In this document: piece after piece, positions 1-8,490 of the stretch
Layout: each line of letters starts with the position of its first letter
Position numbering within the stretch: the stretch's first letter is position 1
Assembly (NCBI GenBank): GCA_029262775.1
Contig: JAJCYR010000054.1
Coordinates: 1-51,943, forward strand
DNA length: 51,943 nt
DNA from: Bacteroidota bacterium
GTDB taxonomy: Bacteria > Bacteroidota > Rhodothermia > Rhodothermales > UBA10348
Reading direction: 5' to 3'
Translations under genes and position numbers: made by a program
Notes under the pieces: generated by a model
What the model saw: only the letters and a program-made list of their open reading frames with translations
Told to the model about the DNA's origin: nothing
The model's database searches: none

Positions 1-93
1 GCGGCGCGGTTCTCCCCCCGGGGTGCGCCCCCCCCCCCGCACCCCTTTTGGGGGGGGGGGGGGGCCGGTGGCCCCCCCCCGCCCCTTTTCGTG
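1..93. other. Low-complexity homopolymer edge
   Basis: This stretch is dominated by runs of C and G, including a G run of about 14 bases near 51-64 and C runs near 29-38 and 71-80. Normal mixed sequence begins around 'ttttcgtgttgatt'. No gene is supported here. The composition looks like an assembly or read-end artefact at a contig edge rather than biology. Confidence 0.6.
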
Positions 94-141
94 TTGATTG
101 CCTGACTTTTCAATTGCGTCCGGGGATTCAACTTCGCCACC

Positions 142-1617
142 ATGCTCGATATACAGAAACGGCTCACGAAGAGCTTCTACATGCTGCTCAGCCTGCCGGC
201 TACCGCCATGGGGTTTGCCCTGTCGGTCCAGATCTCGGCGCTCAGCTGGATTCTAACGACCCAATACGGCCTGGATATTCATGATGTCGGGCTTGTATGG
301 GCGGCAGGCCCCATTGCAGGCATCCTGGGGCAGGTCATCATTGGCATTGTTTCGGACAATGTGTGGTTCTGGAACGGGCGCCGCCGTCCGTTCATTTTGA
401 TTGGTGGCGTGCTCGCGACGCTCATGTTGCTTGCACTGCCAAGCATTGACGTCATCAGTGCTGCGATGGGTGCGGGCGGCATTCTGGGCGTGGCCATTGC
501 GGTTGCGCTCACGCTGGATCTGGCCATCAACATCAGTTTCAACCCTACGCGGTCCATTATTGCGGATGTGACGCCGGAAGGCACGCCCCGGACCAAGGGC
601 TACACCTGGATGCAAACGGTATCCGGGACGTTTGGCGTCCTGGCCTACGCCATCGGCGCCATCTGGGACAACTTTACGCTCATCTATTTCGGCGCGGGAC
701 TGGTATTCCTGTTCTCGGTCGTGCCAGTGCTCTTTGTCAAGGAGCCGCGCGTGCTCTCGGGTGCCTCTGGTGAGGGGGACCGCGGTGCGACCGGGGAGGA
801 CGAGATCGGTGCGACCACCGAGGCCGACGATGGCAAGCCAAGGCCTGGATTTTCGCTGGCCGAACTCGTACGCACAACGCGTCCACTCTGGGGCTTTTTC
901 ATCTACTCCGTGTTTGCCATGGGCGAGCGCCTGTTGGGCGCGAGCCGCGAAACGTACTGGATCGAAGGCGCACTCGGGGCACTTACCGTAGTGCTCATAG
1001 CGGAGTCGCTGCTGAAAAGTCCGGTGGGAAAGCCGCGTCTTGTGGCGAGCGACATCGGCTTCAGGAAAGTGCTTGCCGCCAACGCCTTCACGTGGCTCGG
1101 CGTGCAGACCATGTTCGTCTACATGTTCGCCTATGTGCAGCAGGCCATGCCTGAACTGGGAGACATTGACATGGGCCGCGTGGTATCGATCAGTTTTCTG
1201 GTCCTGAACGCCGTCGGCGCGCTGCTTCCAGCCTTCGTGCTCGAGCCTGTTACGGAGCGCATTGGCCGCGTCAAAACGCACGCTGCCTGCATGGCCATCA
1301 TGGCCGCCGGGTACGGCGGTATCTTGTTGGTGCCGGCAACGCCCATGCTACTGTATATATTGATGGGCGTTGTGGGCGTCGGGTGGGCGGCGACGGTCAG
1401 CCTGCCGTTTGCCATCATGTCACACAAAGTCGACCAGAGCAAGATGGGGCTCTACATGGGGCTCTTCAACCTCTCGATCGTACTGCCACAGCTCGTGGCG
1501 AGCCTCGGCATTGGTGAACTTGTGAGCGCCGCGCCGGACAAGAGCATTATTTTCATCATATCGGGCGTGAGCCTGGCTATTTCTGCGTTTTCATGGATGC
1601 TCGTCCAGGAGGAATGA
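142..1617 (+). CDS. MFS sugar transporter, SLC45-like (sucrose/maltose:H+ symporter type)
   Basis: The 491-residue product is an inner-membrane transporter with about 12 hydrophobic segments. The loop after TM2 carries the family motif form SDNVWFWNGRRRPFI (SD..W...GRRRPFI), which is typical of the SLC45/glycoside-pentoside-hexuronide group. The segment VGLVWAAGPIAG fits the same family. A hydrophilic insert of about 40 residues rich in Gly, Glu and Asp separates the two six-helix halves and is probably cytoplasmic. The stop codon overlaps the start of the alpha-amylase gene, so transport and starch or maltodextrin breakdown are probably co-expressed. The exact substrate is inferred from family and neighbour, not visible in the sequence. 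Confidence 0.88.
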   Translation: MLDIQKRLTKSFYMLLSLPATAMGFALSVQISALSWILTTQYGLDIHDVGLVWAAGPIAGILGQVIIGIVSDNVWFWNGRRRPFILIGGVLATLMLLALPSIDVISAAMGAGGILGVAIAVALTLDLAINISFNPTRSIIADVTPEGTPRTKGYTWMQTVSGTFGVLAYAIGAIWDNFTLIYFGAGLVFLFSVVPVLFVKEPRVLSGASGEGDRGATGEDEIGATTEADDGKPRPGFSLAELVRTTRPLWGFFIYSVFAMGERLLGASRETYWIEGALGALTVVLIAESLLKSPVGKPRLVASDIGFRKVLAANAFTWLGVQTMFVYMFAYVQQAMPELGDIDMGRVVSISFLVLNAVGALLPAFVLEPVTERIGRVKTHAACMAIMAAGYGGILLVPATPMLLYILMGVVGVGWAATVSLPFAIMSHKVDQSKMGLYMGLFNLSIVLPQLVASLGIGELVSAAPDKSIIFIISGVSLAISAFSWMLVQEE

Positions 1618-3248
1618 TGTTCAGATACCCACACATGTCGGCGCAGTCGCCACGTTTCCGGGTATTTCTGGCACGGGGTTGGGCACGGCGTCTGGTACCG
1701 GGCCTGGCGTTTTTTCTGGCCATGGTCGCGGCGGGATGTTCGCCGGATCCTGCCCCGGGTGTCATTGTTCACCTGTTCGAATGGCGCTGGGACGATGTGG
1801 CCGCCGAGTGCGAACAGTTTCTGGGTCCTGCCGGTTACGCGGCCGTGCAGGTCTCACCGCCGAGCGAGAATCACATTGTGCCGGGCCGGCCGTGGTGGGA
1901 GCGGTATCAGCCCGTCAGCTACCGGCTTGAAACCCGGAGTGGTGACCGGGCGGACTTTGCCGACATGGTGTCGCGCTGCGCAGCCGTCGGGGTCGATATT
2001 TACGTCGACGCCGTTATCAACCACATGGCCGATGCCGACCTCGAGCACACCGAATTCGACTTCACGGGCCGCGGCACGGCGGGCTCCACGTTTGGTCCGT
2101 ACGATTATCCGGGCCTCTGGGACTATGATGACTTCAATCACTGCGGCCTGACGCCGGATGACAACATCCACGACTGGGACGACATGGACCAGGTCTGGAA
2201 CTGCGAGCTGGTCGATCTGGCCGACCTTGCCATCTCGAAACCTGATGTGCAGGAACGTATTGTCGACTATCTGACCGATCTGCGCGGGCTTGGCGTGTCC
2301 GGTTTCCGGGTCGATGCCGCCAAGCACATGCAGCCCGACGACCTGCACGCGATCATGGAGCAGGTGGGGGACCCCGGCTACCTGTATCTGGAGGTGAAGA
2401 CGGGCGGGCGCCAACCCGACTGGGTACAGTCCTATCAGAAGACCGGCGCCCTGACCGAGTTTTCGTTCGGCGAGGCGCTTGGCGAGGTCCTGCGGGAGCA
2501 TCCGATGGAGGCGCTCCTTCCCGGTGGTCATATGTGGACATCCCGCGAGTACACGCCAGCCGACAATGCAGTGTTTTTTGTCGACAACCACGACAACCAG
2601 CGCGGGCATGGCGGCGGGGAGGGCATTTTGACCTACAAGGATGGCCGGTTGTATGCGCTTGCCCAGGCTTTTGCGCTCTCCTGGCCCTATGGGAGACCGC
2701 GCGTCATGAGCAGCTACGCCTTTGAATCCGACTTCACGGGGCCTCCCATGGAGCCGGACGAGTCGACGCGGCGGGTGCATCTATCCAATGGTTCAGATGC
2801 GGAAGGTGTTGACTGTGGCCTCGGCCGCTGGGTGTGCGAGCACCGATGGCCTGCAATTTCCGGGATGGTCGCTTTTCATAATGCGGTAGCGGCGGCGCCC
2901 GAAGTCACACGAATCCAGGTGCGGGGAAGCGACGTGTTGGCGTACGGTCGGGGTGACCTTGGTTTTGTGGCGCTCAACCGGTCAGACGTGGCCTACGAGG
3001 GCACCTTCCGGACGGGGCTTCCAGAGGGCACGTATTGCAACCGGACGGCAGGGCCTTCGCACGCGGATCTGAGACAGGCGGATCCTGAGCAGGCGGAGCG
3101 TGCAAAGGCGGGAGTTCGCGGTCGCGCGGAAGCCTGTGAAGAAATCCGGGTCGATGCGAAGGGTATGCTCACCACTACCCTTCCGCCCCTCGCTGCCCTC
3201 GCCATTGACGTGGACAGCAGGCGAACGCACGGGCAGGTCGGGCGTTGA
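1617..3248 (+). CDS. Lipoprotein alpha-amylase (GH13)
   Basis: This secreted alpha-amylase cleaves internal alpha-1,4 bonds of starch. In-frame ATGs lie at 1593, 1614, 1617 and 1635. AGGAGG at 1607-1612 best serves 1617, giving 543 residues. The N-terminus is a lipoprotein signal ending in VAAGC (Cys about 41), so the enzyme is anchored to a membrane. GH13 regions are present: DAVINH (about 131), GFRVDAAKH with nucleophile Asp about 233, the general acid Glu in YLEVK about 259, and VDNHD with Asp about 326. The last 150 residues fit the beta-sandwich domain C. The length and motif forms resemble animal/Streptomyces-type amylases. The start lies inside the last codon of the transporter gene, so translation is likely coupled. 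Confidence 0.93.
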   Translation: MFRYPHMSAQSPRFRVFLARGWARRLVPGLAFFLAMVAAGCSPDPAPGVIVHLFEWRWDDVAAECEQFLGPAGYAAVQVSPPSENHIVPGRPWWERYQPVSYRLETRSGDRADFADMVSRCAAVGVDIYVDAVINHMADADLEHTEFDFTGRGTAGSTFGPYDYPGLWDYDDFNHCGLTPDDNIHDWDDMDQVWNCELVDLADLAISKPDVQERIVDYLTDLRGLGVSGFRVDAAKHMQPDDLHAIMEQVGDPGYLYLEVKTGGRQPDWVQSYQKTGALTEFSFGEALGEVLREHPMEALLPGGHMWTSREYTPADNAVFFVDNHDNQRGHGGGEGILTYKDGRLYALAQAFALSWPYGRPRVMSSYAFESDFTGPPMEPDESTRRVHLSNGSDAEGVDCGLGRWVCEHRWPAISGMVAFHNAVAAAPEVTRIQVRGSDVLAYGRGDLGFVALNRSDVAYEGTFRTGLPEGTYCNRTAGPSHADLRQADPEQAERAKAGVRGRAEACEEIRVDAKGMLTTTLPPLAALAIDVDSRRTHGQVGR

Positions 3249-3284
3249 CGCACAGCTACGCACCCGCTATTCCTGTTATCGGCC

Positions 3285-3866
3285 ATGACCCACTCCCGCC
3301 GCAAACCCTGGTCTGACCTGGGCACGTTCTGGACGTTTCCCAACGTCCTGACGTTGTTGCGGCTCGCGCTCATCCTGCCCATCACGTACCTGATTCTGGT
3401 GGAGGGACCGCTCGTCTGGATTACGATGCTCGTCGTCACGGCGCTCGCCACCGACTATTTCGACGGCCGCCTGGCCCGCTGGTCACATACGGTGTCGAAC
3501 TGGGGCAAGGTACTTGACCCGCTCGTCGACAAACTGGGCGCGGCGCTCGTCGTGATGGCGCTCACCATGCGAGGCAGCCTGCCCGAATGGTTCTTCTTTG
3601 CCATCGTTGCGCGCGACTTCATTATTTTTGCAGGGGGCGTCATTATCCGCGCCCGAACCGGTCGGATTGTAATGAGTCTGATGTCGGGCAAAATTGCCGT
3701 AACCGGTATTTCGCTGACCGTACTGGCCGCTCTGCTCCAGGCCGATCCGCCTGTCATGCAATTCTGTATCTGGGGCACGAGTGCACTCCTGGTGTGGTCG
3801 CTCGTCCGCTACATCTTCCGATTCACTGTATTGGTGCGACGCGCACCCGATTCCAACGACAACTGA
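3285..3866 (+). CDS. CDP-alcohol phosphatidyltransferase (PgsA-like)
   Basis: This 193-residue membrane enzyme transfers a phosphatidyl group from CDP-diacylglycerol to an alcohol, probably glycerol-3-phosphate, in phospholipid synthesis. The complete family signature D..DG..AR..8..G...D...D is visible: D57, D60-G61, A64-R65, G74, D78 and D82. Hydrophobic helices occur before and after this motif. The length matches PgsA-type enzymes, but the acceptor alcohol cannot be read from the motif, so no symbol is given. It lies 36 nt after the amylase gene and its stop is 1 nt before the ftsY start, so it probably shares a transcript with ftsY. Confidence 0.88.
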   Translation: MTHSRRKPWSDLGTFWTFPNVLTLLRLALILPITYLILVEGPLVWITMLVVTALATDYFDGRLARWSHTVSNWGKVLDPLVDKLGAALVVMALTMRGSLPEWFFFAIVARDFIIFAGGVIIRARTGRIVMSLMSGKIAVTGISLTVLAALLQADPPVMQFCIWGTSALLVWSLVRYIFRFTVLVRRAPDSNDN

Positions 3867-3867
3867 C

Positions 3868-4845
3868 ATGGGTCTTTTCGACGCGCTGAAGCGCGACAAG
3901 GAACAGGAAAACCTGGAAACCGGGCTGGAGAAGTCCCGCTCCTCGTTTTTCGGCAAGCTCACCCGGGTTGTGGCCGGGAAGGACACGGTCGATGATGCCG
4001 TTCTGGATGATCTCGAGGAAGCTCTTGTTACGTCGGACGTGGGCGTTAAAACCACGCTCGACATCATCGGGGCCGTCGAAGGCCGCGTGGCACGGGACAA
4101 GTACGTTTCAACCTCCGAACTCGATACCATTGTCCAGGATGAGATTGCCAGGCTGCTGTTGTCGGCATCGGCCGATCGGCCGGTGGCCTTCGATGCCGAG
4201 CTGCCGAACAAGCCACACGTCATCATGGTCGTGGGAGTGAACGGCGTCGGCAAGACGACGACGATCGGTAAAATGGCGGCCCGCTACAAGGCGGCAGGGA
4301 AAAATGTGCTCCTCGGAGCCGCCGATACGTTCCGGGCGGCGGCCACCGAGCAACTGGACATCTGGGCAACGCGATCGGGCGTGCCCATCATCAAGCAGGG
4401 ACACGGCGCGGATCCGGCGGCAGTGGCCTTCGATACGGTGGCCAGCGCCATGAGCCGGGGCAGTGATGTGGTTCTGGTCGATACGGCGGGGAGGCTCCAC
4501 ACGAAAGGGGGGCTCATGGATGAACTCTCGAAGGTCAAACGCGTCATGGACCGCCAACTACCGGGCAGTCCCCACGAGGTATTGCTGGTACTCGATGCAT
4601 CGACCGGACAAAATGCCATTCGGCAGGCGCAGGAGTTTACGCGAAGTGTCGAGGTCACGGGTCTGGTGCTTACCAAGCTGGATGGGACGGCCAAAGGGGG
4701 TATCGTGATCGGAATCTCGAATGAATTCGGAATTCCCGTCAAGTACATCGGGGTCGGTGAGGGAATTGATGACCTCCAGATTTTCGATCAACGGCGGTTT
4801 GTCCAGGCACTCTTCGGTTCGCAGGGACGGTCTGACCGTTCGTGA
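3868..4845 (+). CDS. ftsY: Signal recognition particle receptor FtsY
   Basis: FtsY is the SRP receptor GTPase that delivers nascent membrane proteins to the translocon. I take ATG 3868, directly after the stop of the preceding gene; the upstream in-frame extension to 3781 lies inside that gene. The 325-residue protein has an N domain (about 20-95) and a G domain with P-loop GVNGVGKTT (about 123-131), the ADTFRAAA insertion-box motif, the G3 motif DTAGR (about 208-212) and the G4 motif TKLDG (about 268). The C-terminal GVGEGIDDLQ.F segment is typical of FtsY. It has no long acidic A domain, so it is the short form. Confidence 0.96.
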   Translation: MGLFDALKRDKEQENLETGLEKSRSSFFGKLTRVVAGKDTVDDAVLDDLEEALVTSDVGVKTTLDIIGAVEGRVARDKYVSTSELDTIVQDEIARLLLSASADRPVAFDAELPNKPHVIMVVGVNGVGKTTTIGKMAARYKAAGKNVLLGAADTFRAAATEQLDIWATRSGVPIIKQGHGADPAAVAFDTVASAMSRGSDVVLVDTAGRLHTKGGLMDELSKVKRVMDRQLPGSPHEVLLVLDASTGQNAIRQAQEFTRSVEVTGLVLTKLDGTAKGGIVIGISNEFGIPVKYIGVGEGIDDLQIFDQRRFVQALFGSQGRSDRS

Positions 4846-4925
4846 CCTCTATATTACTGTCCATTGACGGGTACTGGACACAGCCATATCCCGTCACGAT
4901 ATTGCGATGAGTCAAATCGCGTACC

Positions 4926-6251
4926 ATGAACTGTTGCTACGAATATATCCGGAACGTCAAGCGCGGCGGGCACCCTGTACTGGTGGCGCTGTTGCTTGCA
5001 TGCGTGGTGCTGGTGCCGGAGGCCATTGCGCAGGAAGACTTCGAGGTAGACGTTCTGGTAGCCCGCAGCGAGGCTGACCCGGCGCTTTCCAAAATCGACA
5101 CGTACACGCGAATTCCGATTTCGAAGCTGAGCTTCATCAACAGTATCAACGGGTTTTCGGCTGGATATGAGGTGAAACTCGACGTTACACAACTCTCTGA
5201 CGAGGGCCGCATCCGTAACCTGGTCGAATCGAAGATCTGGCAGTCGAAGATGACGGCCGGTACGTATGCCGAAACCCAGATGGATGCGGAATTCGATGTG
5301 ACTACGCAGACGTTTGAAATCAGTCCGGGACGCTACATCTTCGAGTACTCGCTGACGGATGACAACTCGAATCAGACGTATTACCGGGAATACAATGTAT
5401 TTGTGCGTGACCTCAGTGGGCGTGTAGCCATCAGCGACATCACGCTGCTCGAATCGTTCAATGATGAGAATTTCACCATCGTGCCCAAAGTGGGTGGCCG
5501 CGTGCAGTCGAATGAAAAGGGTTTTCAGGTGTTCTATGAGGTTTACGCCGATGATGGTCAGGACCTGGTTATCACGCAGCTGGTGGAGCGTGCTCGTGCG
5601 GACGAGGCGTCCGGGAAGAGTACGGACGAACTCGTGTACTCCAAGGAAGACATTGTAACGCTTGAGGAGGGCCGCACGCAGTATCTGGTGACCATGCCGG
5701 TCGCAGAGCTCGAAGTGGGCTCGTACCGCCTGTCCGTCGAAGTGGAGAGTCTGGACGGCCGGCCGGTGGCATCGGTCTCGCGCCGCGTGGAAGTAGCCTG
5801 GTCGGGACTCTACGACCACATCGACAATATTGACCAGGCCATTGCGCAGCTCGAATACATTGCCAAGAAGCGCGATCTGAACTTCATCAAGAGTGCGCCC
5901 AACGGTGTGGAGCGCCAGCAGCGATTCAGCCAGTTCTGGGATCGTCGCGACCCGACACCCGGCACCAGCCGGAACGAGCGCATGGAGGAATACTACTACC
6001 GGATTGCGTCGGCGAACCGGCAGTACAGCGCCAGCATTCTGGACGGCTGGAAAACGGATCGGGGGTTCGTGCTGGTGCGCTTCGGTGAGCCCGACCACGT
6101 GCAGCACAAGCCATACAGTTTCGGCTACGAGCCCTACGAAGTGTGGGTCTATGAACGCATTGGGCGCCAATTCATTTTTGTGGATGAAACCGGGTTTGGC
6201 GACTACCAGCTGTTGGTACCGGTCTGGGACGAAAGGACCAAGTTGTACTGA
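4926..6251 (+). CDS. GWxTD domain-containing exported protein
   Basis: The 441-residue product has an N-terminal hydrophobic segment (about 18-31) followed by an AIA-Q cleavage-like site, so it is probably exported to the periplasm. Residues about 373-377 read GWKTD and are followed by RGFVLVRFGEPD, which is the defining motif of the GWxTD family known from Bacteroidota, Acidobacteriota and relatives. The preceding part looks like beta-sandwich repeats. The biochemical function of the family is not established. It follows ftsY by 80 nt and precedes fmt by 27 nt on the same strand. Confidence 0.85.
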   Translation: MNCCYEYIRNVKRGGHPVLVALLLACVVLVPEAIAQEDFEVDVLVARSEADPALSKIDTYTRIPISKLSFINSINGFSAGYEVKLDVTQLSDEGRIRNLVESKIWQSKMTAGTYAETQMDAEFDVTTQTFEISPGRYIFEYSLTDDNSNQTYYREYNVFVRDLSGRVAISDITLLESFNDENFTIVPKVGGRVQSNEKGFQVFYEVYADDGQDLVITQLVERARADEASGKSTDELVYSKEDIVTLEEGRTQYLVTMPVAELEVGSYRLSVEVESLDGRPVASVSRRVEVAWSGLYDHIDNIDQAIAQLEYIAKKRDLNFIKSAPNGVERQQRFSQFWDRRDPTPGTSRNERMEEYYYRIASANRQYSASILDGWKTDRGFVLVRFGEPDHVQHKPYSFGYEPYEVWVYERIGRQFIFVDETGFGDYQLLVPVWDERTKLY

Positions 6252-6278
6252 GTACGACGATACGTATCTTGGCGGCAC

Positions 6279-7295
6279 ATGACCGCTCACCCGCCACCCC
6301 ATATCGTGTTCATGGGCACGCCCGAATTTGCCGTGGCGTCGCTCAATGCTCTTGTCCGGGCACGACTCGCCCCCATGGCCGTCGTGACGGCGCCCGACAA
6401 AGCCCGGGGGCGGAGTCAGGCCGTGTCGCCGTGTGCGGTCAAGTCGGCGGCCCTTGGTCATGGTATTACGCACATTCTGCAGCCGGAATCGGTCCAGGAT
6501 CCGGCGTTCGCGCGTGATCTGGCGGCACTGGAACCCGATATCATCGTCGTTGTGGCTTTCCGGATTCTGCCGCCCGAGGTCTATGGACTCGCCAGCATGG
6601 GCGCCTTCAACCTGCACGGCTCGTTGTTGCCGGCCTACCGGGGAGCGGCCCCTATTCATCGCGCTGTCATGGCTGGAGAGAGCGAGACCGGTGTGACCAC
6701 GTTTTTCCTGCAGGAAAAGGTCGATACGGGCCACATCATTCTGCGGCGCGCCATGCCCATTGGGCCGGACGAGACGATGGGTGAGGTCCATGACCGTATG
6801 ATGGTTCTGGGCGCTGAGGTGGTTGTTGACACGGTGCGGCTTATTCTCGAGGGTCGGGCTGAGCCCACGGCCCAGGACGACGCGCTGGCCAGTCCCGCTC
6901 CCAAAGTGCACAAATCGGAGAGTCGCATTGATTGGGCGCAGCCGGTGCGTCGCGTGCACGATTTTATTCGAGGGCTGTCGCCGATTCCTGGGGCGTGGAC
7001 GTTGCACAGGCCTGAGGAGGGAGCCGCATACGCGGTGGACAGCGGCGAGCTGCCGGGGACGCGCCTTGCCATCTATCGGACATCGGTTGTGGAACCGCCA
7101 GGCGAGGAATGTGACAAGGCCCCGGCATGCCTCTTGACTCCCGGTACCATTCTGCGCCTGGAGGAACGCCTCCATGTCGCCTGCGCGGACGGCTATGTGG
7201 AGTTGCGCGAACTGCAGCAGGCTGGACGGCGGCGCCTTCCGGCGCCAACGTTCCTGAACGGCTCTGACATGAAGTCGGGAGATCGCCTTGAATAA
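6279..7295 (+). CDS. fmt: Methionyl-tRNA formyltransferase
   Basis: Fmt formylates Met-tRNAfMet using 10-formyl-tetrahydrofolate to supply the bacterial initiator tRNA. The 338-residue protein starts with the IVFMGTPEFAV motif. It carries the catalytic FNLHGSLLPAYRGAAP segment with Asn and His, and the catalytic Asp in KVDTGHI. The C-terminal OB-like domain spans about 215-325 and includes KSESRIDWAQP. The length is close to the family norm of about 310-340. It overlaps the next gene by 8 nt. No def gene is seen next to it. Confidence 0.95.
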   Translation: MTAHPPPHIVFMGTPEFAVASLNALVRARLAPMAVVTAPDKARGRSQAVSPCAVKSAALGHGITHILQPESVQDPAFARDLAALEPDIIVVVAFRILPPEVYGLASMGAFNLHGSLLPAYRGAAPIHRAVMAGESETGVTTFFLQEKVDTGHIILRRAMPIGPDETMGEVHDRMMVLGAEVVVDTVRLILEGRAEPTAQDDALASPAPKVHKSESRIDWAQPVRRVHDFIRGLSPIPGAWTLHRPEEGAAYAVDSGELPGTRLAIYRTSVVEPPGEECDKAPACLLTPGTILRLEERLHVACADGYVELRELQQAGRRRLPAPTFLNGSDMKSGDRLE

Positions 7296-8490
7296 GCCCC
7301 CCCCGAGCTTCGTCCAGCCATTTTTGTATGCTTATAACCGCATACAGGCCAACGAGTCACTTCGCCCGGTACAGTATGAGGATCGGGCCAAGGCGCTGCT
7401 CGTGGACCGGTTCGGTGGCGAGGGAGCGTTACCCGTTGCTGCCTTTTCGCACGGCGCCGTCGGCATAGTGGCCGACCATACGCACTATGTGGACGGGTTT
7501 GCCCTCATGCTGCACATGCGACAGGGAACGGCCATTGCCCTACGTCCCAATACTATTGGGCACACGCGCATAGCCTACGAGGCGGCACCGGATATCATTG
7601 ATCTTTCTCGCGAAGAGGATCGGCGCCGCGCTCCGGTTCTCGCAGCGCTCCTGGACCGGATAAGGCTGCCTGAGGATAGGCCATCTGGAACATCCGGGCT
7701 GGATGTGGCGCTGGTTACCGCGCTTCCGACTGGCCTGGGCATGGCGTACTTTGCATCGCTCGCCGTGGCCCTCCTGACATGCAGCGACAAGTTGGCTCCC
7801 GGTGGCGGTGAGGAGCTTGCGGCGCGGGCGCACCGTCTGCTCGAGGAGGCCCTCGCCACGACGATCAGCCGCGCTTTCACTGCAGTAGCGGTGCTTCGGG
7901 AGGGGGCACCTTTCATTCTGGTCGATGCCCGGAACGGCGACTGTATAGCCGTTGAATTTGCAGATACTGCCCGACCGGGATTTGCGCTGTTCGATGCATC
8001 GCCCCAGAGTATGATCAGCGTGGACGACATGCAGATGCGCGCCGAATTGGCGTCGAGCGCCACCCGGGAATTGGCCGAAAAAGGATTCGAGGGGCTGACG
8101 TCGCTCCGAAATCTCGAGCATCGGGATCTGGAGCAGGCGCTCATTCTCGCATCGCGCCGGTTCCGTCCGGCCATCAGGCACCTCGTGTCCTCCAACCGCA
8201 ACGTGCAGAAGCTGGTAGTGGCCATCCGTAAAGCAGACTGGCAACTTTTTGGTGCCCTGTTGAAGATTTCGCAGGCATCCGCGACGAACGATTGGACGAC
8301 AGGGACGGTGGTTTCGGGTCCGGCGGTGGAAACTGCGGAACGCATGAGCATCGAGGGTATTTACGGGATGGTGCAAACCGGCGAGTGCGGTCTACTCCTC
8401 GTAGCCGGGCGGCCATTTTCGCTGCCCGCTTATCTGGATGCCGTGCGGGCCAGACACGCCGACGACGATATACACGCATTGATAATTTGA
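7288..8490 (+). CDS. Galactokinase-like GHMP-fold protein with degenerate active site
   Basis: The 400-residue protein aligns by eye with galactokinases, but key residues are changed. The sugar-binding signature GR.N..GEHTDY..G is GAVGIVADHTHYVDG at 56-70, so the catalytic Arg is Ala, Glu is Asp and the sugar-binding Asp is His. The phosphate loop normally reading P.G.GLSSSASL reads PTGLGMAYFASL, losing the serines. Where the MDQ catalytic Asp is expected (before FILVDAR), no Asp is found. It is probably not a working sugar kinase; a sugar sensor or scaffold is possible. Start is TTG 7288 with GGGAG at 7277-7281. It overlaps fmt by 8 nt and abuts the MoxR gene. Confidence 0.72.
   Translation: MNKPPPSFVQPFLYAYNRIQANESLRPVQYEDRAKALLVDRFGGEGALPVAAFSHGAVGIVADHTHYVDGFALMLHMRQGTAIALRPNTIGHTRIAYEAAPDIIDLSREEDRRRAPVLAALLDRIRLPEDRPSGTSGLDVALVTALPTGLGMAYFASLAVALLTCSDKLAPGGGEELAARAHRLLEEALATTISRAFTAVAVLREGAPFILVDARNGDCIAVEFADTARPGFALFDASPQSMISVDDMQMRAELASSATRELAEKGFEGLTSLRNLEHRDLEQALILASRRFRPAIRHLVSSNRNVQKLVVAIRKADWQLFGALLKISQASATNDWTTGTVVSGPAVETAERMSIEGIYGMVQTGECGLLLVAGRPFSLPAYLDAVRARHADDDIHALII

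Noticed and set aside
4854-7175. 773-residue minus-strand frame
   Set aside because: It lies antisense to the GWxTD and fmt genes, both well supported by motifs; its His/Arg-rich product is a mirror of GC-rich codon use.
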